This document shows positions 61,474 through 64,000 of a DNA stretch of 64,000 bases, in pieces. The stretch is taken from NCBI RefSeq assembly GCF_038502225.1, contig NC_091369.1, positions 6,550,587 through 6,614,586 on the forward strand, in the 5' to 3' direction. This stretch comes from Cherax quadricarinatus (taxonomy: Eukaryota > Arthropoda > Malacostraca > Decapoda > Parastacidae). The notes under the pieces are model-generated. The model saw nothing but the letters and a program-made list of their open reading frames with translations, made no database searches and had not been told where the DNA came from. The position numbers and the translations under genes were made by a program. Every line of letters starts with the position of its first letter. Position 1 is the first letter of the stretch.

Positions 61474-62094
61474 TCCCATTCCAAAATAAGCACCAATAGG
61501 CTGCACTGCCAATTTCAACAGGCAGGTTTGTTTCATGATTACACATAAGCAATGTAAGTTTAAAGTCAGTACAAAGACATTCTCAGAGTATCCAGAAATG
61601 AAGGGTTGCAAAAATAAACCAGAGTTTTTTTTTTTTTTTTTTTTTTTTTACAAGCTGGCAGTCTCCCACCAAGGCAGGGTGACCCGAAATTTTTTTTTCA
61701 CCATCATTCACACTATTATTGTCTTCCCAGAGGTGCACAGATATGACAGTTCAGATGTCCCTCCAAATAGCGAATATGTATCCTAAACCCCCCTACCTAC
61801 AGAAAATATCCTTAATCCCCTACCTACAGAAAATATCCTTAATCCCCTACCTACAGAAAATATCCTTAATCCCCTACCTACAGAAAATAAGGTACAAGAA
61901 ATAATAACTAGAATTGTCATCAGCTTACCTGCTGACAATAGCAGTACAACAAGGAGAAATATTGTAATGAAGTTTTCACAGCTGCAGGCACATCAGAGGC
62001 CAGTAGAGAGAGGAGGTGCTTTAATATACTTTGTATATTATCAACACAATTAGAATGATCATACTCTGCCTTGAAGATAGACCCTAACAGGTTG
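49196..62094 (-). CDS. Internal exons of a large minus-strand gene, tentatively a USP24/USP9X-type deubiquitinase
   Basis: Four exons in transcription order: 62094-61929, 59381-59195, 58728-58508, 49261-49196. All have GT-AG borders and the phases agree at each join. The joined 213 or so residues include LLSLLASDVPAAVKTSLQYF, ILNLGGFSSLVSFL, DFGHLHSVIATLITACDMSP, MPLEVVQVLYGEGQSHWLKE, AVATQNASFTSALLTAVM and TEYAKPPSNILKELSQL. This helical, HEAT/ARM-like sequence resembles the non-catalytic C-terminal part of giant ubiquitin hydrolases such as USP24 or USP9X. That is from memory of the family, with no catalytic domain in view. Upstream exons lie beyond 62094; downstream exons should lie left of 49196 but are missing at the N gap. 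The exons are well supported; the family name is tentative. Confidence 0.6.
49701..49713 (+). repeat. Left target-site duplication of the I-like LINE
   Basis: TTACATACAGAAA, repeated exactly at 56313-56325. It marks the insertion point inside the Tigger element. Confidence 0.9.
49714..50445 (+). promoter_or_regulatory. 5' UTR / presumed internal promoter region of the I-like LINE
   Basis: GC-richer than its surroundings until a pyrimidine-rich T run (about 50368-50415) and an A-rich stretch just before the ORF1 ATG (ACCTAACCATGG). LINEs of this type carry internal promoters at the 5' end; no specific box was identified. The first 100 or so bp are shared with the mini-I repeats. Confidence 0.5.
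50446..52377 (+). CDS. I-like LINE ORF1 protein (gag-like, zinc knuckles)
   Basis: 643 codons. The Ser/Pro-rich N-terminus (1-130) includes a basic patch (RRPVPRRTNSGPTPKRQR). A probable RNA-binding fold spans about 135-290, followed by three CCHC-type knuckles at about 299-350 (CRNCWRFGHPAKYC, CPVCGADDHSNTSC, CLNCHEAHPSYSRRC) and a long Ser/Pro/Thr-rich C-terminal tail. Expected to coat the element RNA in ribonucleoprotein particles. The start ATG has a strong context (ACCATGG). ORF2 follows after a 35-nt gap in another frame. Fully open, no lesion seen. Confidence 0.88.
   Translation: MAALVHEPFTPGPLLDTAPRSDPASSLDHSSDIPHASVPIAGAVSSPASGTEASTDSFDLSDLRSPLTMLPASPSTVRQFSNRRPVPRRTNSGPTPKRQRQLPADDTSPPSPSRSSQKRSTRPSLPFHAQFQTEQWTKFFTLRPTSSTAYLSDHSIGKALLRHVGKDISFHALKSGTRIITVQNATQARELSRLSHIDTVPVTLEKHHSLNSCSGTVILPHTIVQQNFQTCGTDILEQLELQDLPILKVDTYVLPARGRRRYPSNVARLTFDSRELPSSVYIAGHRLQVRKVIPTPQQCRNCWRFGHPAKYCRSIAECPVCGADDHSNTSCNRSPSCLNCHEAHPSYSRRCQVYLNEREIRYLKETEGLPYAMAVSHLRLQGRLPRVSYSRVSKRPPTSGIPSSTPTSVVTSPIITPVSNPFAVLGSDVPTSTPQSNLASSSSLLQASVSTRPRTTPLPNRPSTSQKSKKGPVTPPTHLPPPHFTLPVSVPSSSPLTGSVTSAEVHPPPRNVPSSPVPSQVSSSSATSQVPVSSVPCHASPVPSTLSPPPTLVQSNTVPIFTHPPPTIPNIVSHTTSLNSETLEAISEYIAETKPSMDTDPPSALSLSSAPSAQLLSSQRTVPSLLEHFPLPPHVDFSNPPSP
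52413..56123 (+). CDS. I-like LINE ORF2 protein: APE endonuclease, reverse transcriptase, RNase H
   Basis: 1,236 codons. The APE endonuclease spans residues 1-225 (WNIRGL, LQEPK, LLLGDFNAHH, SDHFPI near 207). The RT runs from about 450 to 760 (HYRPIALTSAVCKVMERLV, FFDLEKAYDTTWR, EGVPQGCVLSTTLF, LYVDDFAIAC near 666). RNase H spans about 955-1090 (YTDGSKSSDGVGF, TAELYAI, VVSDSLSALQA, WVPGHVDVQGNEQAD; all four acidic positions present). A CCHC-like knuckle lies near 1170 (CENCQAPLSVSHILLDC). All catalytic motifs are intact and the frame is unbroken, so the element could be active. Transcribed opposite to the host deubiquitinase-like gene. Confidence 0.94.
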   Translation: MPFMAFLQWNIRGLRGNRGELQMLLSQFAPVGVCLQEPKLHSAVISHISGYNLLYSSDPFPDGTFNESALLLRTDIPYHQLFVHTSLHYTAARIHLHRWYTLCSLYLSPSRALSIPDFAFLVSSLPPPILLLGDFNAHHFLWGGSHCDSRGIQLEAFLATHPLHVLNTGTHTHFDPRTHTLSCIDLSVCSSSAALDFTWSVLPDLHDSDHFPIILTSPSYSPPLRTPRWQFNRANWNLYSHLTVFKEVPSSSSIDELLHLFSSSVFTAASHSIPQTSSRHSQKCVPWWSPACARAVRLKRAAWGRYRYNRTTERLLDFKQKRAIARRVIRDAKRTCWRDYVSTITSASSMSAVWKKVRKLSGKYSPDPAPVLRVAGVDIANPLDVANEIGNHLVRISQGLHLCPSFLSSKSARELAPLDFSSLREEQYNVPFTLQELEATLSACRSSAAGPDDIHIRMLQHLHQSALAVLLRLYNLIWSQGVLPQLWKSAIVLPFRKPGTTGHETSHYRPIALTSAVCKVMERLVNRRLVWYLETHNSLSTRQYGFRKGRSTIDPLLRLDTYVHNAFANNHSVIAIFFDLEKAYDTTWRYNILAQAHSLGLRGNLPSFLKNFLTDRHFRVRVNNVLSPDFIQAEGVPQGCVLSTTLFLLAINDLASSLPSNIWSSLYVDDFAIACAGADCHLLTVSLQHAVDRVSNWATTHGFKFSSTKTHQITFTRRSVISDHPLYLYGSRIPERDTVKFLGLLFDRRLSWKPHITSLKATCHSRLNLLKTLAHLSWGADRRTLLHLHSTLILSKLDYGDQIYSAASPATLSSLNPIHHQGLRLCLGAFRSSPVESLYAEANVPSLSDRRDAHCLRYYVRSHDLRNPSIYRMVTDISRHSLFVRRPCLLRPFSLRLHSLLSSLQLPPFYVHVASHFSLPPWEVPAVRVCSFSLPCSKAQLSTVASRSLFLDHFHSHSHAIAVYTDGSKSSDGVGFAAVFPDSVVQGHLLSSASIFTAELYAILTALIRIASMPVSSFVVVSDSLSALQAIQKFDTPHPLVLRIQLWLRRIFTKHKDIVFCWVPGHVDVQGNEQADTAARSAVHDLPVSYRGIPCTDYFAVISSHLHTRWQQRWSTMLGNKLQSIKPSIGYWPSSYHQCRGWETTLSRLRIGHTRLTHGYLMERRLAPLCENCQAPLSVSHILLDCPLYQRARRIYLCRRLRPAALSLPSLLADGPTFHPDSLIDFLTTTDLLHKF
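56313..56325 (+). repeat. Right target-site duplication of the I-like LINE
   Basis: TTACATACAGAAA directly after the TAATAATAA tail; identical to 49701-49713. Confidence 0.9.
56510..57116 (-). pseudogene. Tigger transposase remnant (N- and C-terminal ends fused by deletion)
   Basis: Starts with an ATG at 57116 encoding MGPKKVPIKKARK, then jumps with a frame change to the C-terminal region (TSRMMNSAWRKLWPDCVQEI, DDPMPVVESIVSLGKFMKLD, ELTTEELQHLQLEQQ). The second part is typical of TIGD1-like Tigger transposases. The DNA-binding and DDE catalytic domains are missing, so it cannot catalyse transposition. Confidence 0.75.
57428..57708 (-). mobile_element. RTE-like LINE 3' tail fragment
   Basis: Minus-oriented: CACATCGGCAGTTTCCCACC, CATTGTACTTCCCATTTCC, ending TTAACAGTTCATCAGG. 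Abuts the Tigger element within 30 bp. Confidence 0.62.
57712..57765 (-). repeat. I-like LINE 3' tail fragment
   Basis: ATTATTATTATAATATTTAT, AGTGCTAAAACCATAGGGCT: reverse complement of the LINE 3' end with its (TAA)n tail. Confidence 0.5.
57905..57985 (+). repeat. 28-bp tandem repeat, three units
   Basis: CATCATAAACTCTCTCTCTC repeated with a short linker. Confidence 0.75.
58508..58728 (-). CDS. Deubiquitinase-like gene, exon with MPLEVVQVLYGEG
   Basis: 221 nt, phase 1 in (G+AT gives Asp) and phase 0 out at ATG|GTAAGC. Encodes SEKTNSFEPKKLAMPLEVV and KAVATQNASFTSALLTAVM. Confidence 0.75.
59195..59381 (-). CDS. Deubiquitinase-like gene, exon with DFGHLHSVIATL
   Basis: 187 nt, phase 0 in and phase 1 out (ACC ATT G|GTAATG). 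Acceptor TTTTGTACAG. Encodes GSVQCQQILNLGGFSSLVSF and DFGHLHSVIATLITACDM. Confidence 0.75.
59630..59715 (+). mobile_element. RTE-like LINE 3' tail fragment
   Basis: TCGGGCAAGACAGTGATAG and GGTCACCCTGCCTCGGTGGG, followed by an A run. Confidence 0.55.
59955..60300 (-). mobile_element. Cluster of RTE-like LINE 3' tail pieces around a microsatellite
   Basis: Three minus-oriented tail starts: 59958 (AAACCGGCCATCTCCCACTG), about 60180 (GGCCATCTCTAACCAAGGC) and 60248 (CACACCGGCCGTATCCCACT), with a CATA/CATG repeat between the first two. Confidence 0.5.
60005..60100 (+). repeat. (CATA/CATG)n microsatellite
   Basis: An AC run followed by CATA and CATG tetranucleotides. It creates false open frames on both strands. 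Confidence 0.9.
60695..60880 (-). mobile_element. RTE-like LINE 3' tail fragment
   Basis: CATCATTCACACATAATCAC, GCAGGCATTGTACTTCCC, ATATTACCCTG: minus-oriented tail without its outermost end. Confidence 0.55.
60905..61310. mobile_element. Foldback element with tRNA-like arms, copy 2
   Basis: Same architecture as 39293-39690: left arm 60957-61080 (GGCGGGGATTGAACTC, then TTAGCCACTGGGCCAGCTGG), spacer, right arm 61165-61310 (CATCTGGCTCAGTGGCTAAC, GCAGTTCAATCC). Confidence 0.65.
61424..61469 (+). repeat. Poly-A run
   Basis: About 45 A. No attached element recognised. Confidence 0.9.
61626..61795 (-). mobile_element. RTE-like LINE 3' tail with poly-T (antisense poly-A) end
   Basis: A T run then AAGCTGGCAGTCTCCCACCA, AGGCAGGGTGACCC and later tail sequence, minus-oriented. 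Confidence 0.58.
61790..61888 (+). repeat. 28-bp tandem repeat, about 3.5 units, near a splice donor
   Basis: CCTACCTACAGAAAATATCC plus TTAATCCC, repeated. Lies about 40 bp beyond the donor end of the exon at 61929-62094 on the minus strand. Confidence 0.85.
61929..62094 (-). CDS. Deubiquitinase-like gene, exon with SDVPAAVKTSLQYF
   Basis: 166 nt. Acceptor TTATTCCGCAG on minus, donor CAG|GTAAGC. Ends in phase 0 and joins GGC AGT of the next exon. Too small for a simple ORF search, but both splice sites are strong. Confidence 0.7.
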
Positions 62095-62154
62095 CTGCGG
62101 AATAAAAATTTAATTAAATGGATGACTTATGGTGGAGAGTGAGCAATGCATATC

Positions 62155-62565
62155 TTATACAGGTGACGTTTGAGAGCAATGTGTGGACCGAATATTGTGC
62201 AAAGAAGTCGGAGTGTAAAAATCAGATGTTGAGGGGGAGTACCAAAAATATAATTTAGAGGGCCGAGGAGGGGTTGCTGAAGTGGTTTGGGCATTTAGAG
62301 AGAATGAAGTAGAATAGAATGACAAAGATGGTGTATAAATCTGAGTTGGAAGGAAGGGAGGTGTAGGAATCATCCCAGGAAGGGGTAGAGAAGGTTTTGA
62401 GTGCTAGGAGCTTATGTGAGCATGCTAGATAAAAGTGAATGAAGACAAGTAGTTTTTAATGGATATGCTGTTAAGTGTGAAGGGATTCAGGGAAACCAGT
62501 TAGCTTGACTTGAATTCTAAAGTGGGAAGGGCAGTGCCTGCACTCTGGAGGGGTGAGGATACTGT
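62155..62565 (+). mobile_element. RTE-like LINE 3' fragment
   Basis: GAGAGCAATGTGTGGACCG, TGGTTTGGGCATTTAGAGAG and GGATTCAGGGAAACCAGTTA: the GHLERM region and tail, strongly diverged. Confidence 0.58.
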
Positions 62566-62971
62566 AGTCAAAAGAGTAGTAGTATACAGATACTGTATAT
62601 TAATGACCGTTGATTAACACAATGATTATGCTCCTAAAAAGGCATGTTAGTGAAAAATAATGTGTTAATCGAACAGAAAAACATATGGAAAAATGGGTTA
62701 TGTTCTTGAGAACTGAAAAACTCAAATTTTTTTTCGGGTCTTAATTTGTTAAAAATAGTAAAGGTTCCCGTTCCTTACATTGTAGCGGTCTTTTTTTTTT
62801 TTTAATTATCTACAAATGTGGAAAATGGCTGATTTGACCTTGTACAATACCTGTGCAAAATATGTGACAGAGATGGCTGAAGGGATTCTTAAGTTCATCT
62901 CAGTGTTGTAAGACAGACTATCAGAATGCTTTTGTAAATATAAACTATTTAATTCATTTTAATAGATTTTG

Positions 62972-63160
62972 GGTAGCCAGACTTGAGTCCTGGAGGGGAA
63001 AAAGGCAGTGCCTGCACTCAAAAGGAGAGGAGATGTTGCAGTTGAAGGGTTATTTGAAATGTAATGTCAGCACACTTCCTGAGAGATAGTGACTGAACAA
63101 ATGACAATGAATGTGTTTTCTTGTTTGAGTCACCCTGATTTAGCAGGAGACAGCTGTTTA
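62972..63160 (+). mobile_element. RTE-like LINE 3' tail fragment
   Basis: GCCAGACTTGAGTCCTGGAG, GCAGTGCCTGCACTC, ATGTCAGCACACTTCCTGAG, GCAGGAGACAGCTGTT. Confidence 0.55.
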
Positions 63161-63646
63161 GGTAAAAGAAAAAAAATATTTACCAGGTATTTTTCATTCA
63201 ATATTAACTCACTCTGGGTGCCTTACCAGAATAATAAAAAGCATTACAGATTAACAACGATTTTGACTCGCTGAACCACACCCTCTCCTGCCACCAAATT
63301 TATTTTGCCTATCAGAGTTATGTATGGATGTGCTGACAATTTCTTAACAACCAGTTCTGATTAAAGTTCAGTGGTATAAATGCTGACAGCACAAGCCACC
63401 AAGATAAGGAGTTTGGGGTAGGTATTTTGAATATCCTCTATGCTCCCAAACAATGAAATTGCTGTAGAATAAAATAATTTGTAATTAAAAATGAAGATAC
63501 TAGCACCACTGCTTGTGATACTACTATATTTTTCCTATAATTTCCTAAAGTCTGGAATCTGTTTATGCTTTTAAATCTCAGTTGAAAGAACATCTGATTT
63601 CTAGAGCTATGATCCTGATGATCATACTGTCACTCTTGTAAATAAA

Positions 63647-63868
63647 TTAAAGTACAAGAGAGCCCTGCATATACAGCACCTTCATTTTCGTTGGCTTCAA
63701 ACTAAGCGATTGTTCATTATGTTCCATGCACCGGCAATTATCACTGGTGGATGGAACAATGGCTGAACTTAAGTCAACAAAAATGTGGAACACCAAAGAT
63801 GGGTGCTGTATATGTGGGACCCTCCTATATTTCTTCATTGCTGTTGCTTCATTGATGGCCTGGTGCAA
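63647..63868 (-). other. Unrecognised minus-strand open frame at the window end
   Basis: 73 codons (HQAINEATAMKKYRRVPHIQ…), open further upstream toward 63930. No family recognised and no splice sites could be fixed. A decayed transposon frame is the likeliest explanation. Confidence 0.2.
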
Positions 63869-64000
63869 GTGCTTGTGAATTTCTTCAAAGAACAGGTGTT
63901 CAAGAAGAACAAAGTCCCAAATTATTATTGTTCTTGGAGTACCCCTACACTGTTTACATATTTCATTCTTGGGAATTTTCTACTTGCTCAGAACAATCAT

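Noticed and set aside
63235..63300. Possible minus-strand exon ending at TCTG|GTAAGG
   Set aside because: The phase does not match the next known exon and the acceptor lacks a pyrimidine tract.
63380..63475. Possible further minus-strand exon (LFGSIEDIQNTYPKLLIL)
   Set aside because: Acceptor TTCTACAG is plausible, but no good donor follows and no phase link to the exon at 62094 could be made.

Overview
This is animal nuclear DNA, most likely from a decapod crustacean and possibly a crayfish. The guess rests on the repeat landscape (dense CR1/jockey-like and RTE-like LINEs, long TA microsatellites, tRNA-derived SINEs) and on short exons in large repeat-filled introns with GT-AG junctions. 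Nothing prokaryotic was seen.

Layout. (1) 776-27973, + strand: an aminopeptidase N (M1 zinc peptidase) gene. Sixteen visible exons join in consistent phase into 1,094 codons plus a stop; the first exon lies left of the window. Its introns hold RTE LINE pieces, a TIR element flanked by TA repeats, three minisatellites that start at splice donors, and a 9.5-kb last intron with a CR1-type LINE nested in an R2-like element. (2) 28.0-36.4 kb: intergenic, mostly a decayed CR1-type LINE and short repeats. (3) 36415-44312, + strand: a second, paralogous aminopeptidase N gene. Seven exons are visible, from the start codon and membrane anchor to the HExxH exon, and then it stops. The HExxH exon and following intron are nearly identical to the first gene, and that copied intron carries a later CR1-type insertion. 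(4) 48901-49000: a 100-N gap. (5) 49001-64000: four in-phase exons of an unrelated minus-strand gene, tentatively a USP24/USP9X-type large deubiquitinase. One of its introns holds a Tigger (pogo-type) transposon remnant, inside which sits an apparently intact 6.6-kb I-like LINE with a 13-bp target-site duplication.

The two aminopeptidase genes should encode type II membrane ectoenzymes that trim N-terminal residues from peptides. The anchor is visible only in gene 2; gene 1 has a much longer Thr-rich stalk. Both the second aminopeptidase gene and the deubiquitinase-like gene are cut off at the N gap, and repeat sequence lies on both sides of it, so the join may be wrong.

All splice sites and coordinates were read by eye; family assignments rest on motifs and not on database searches.
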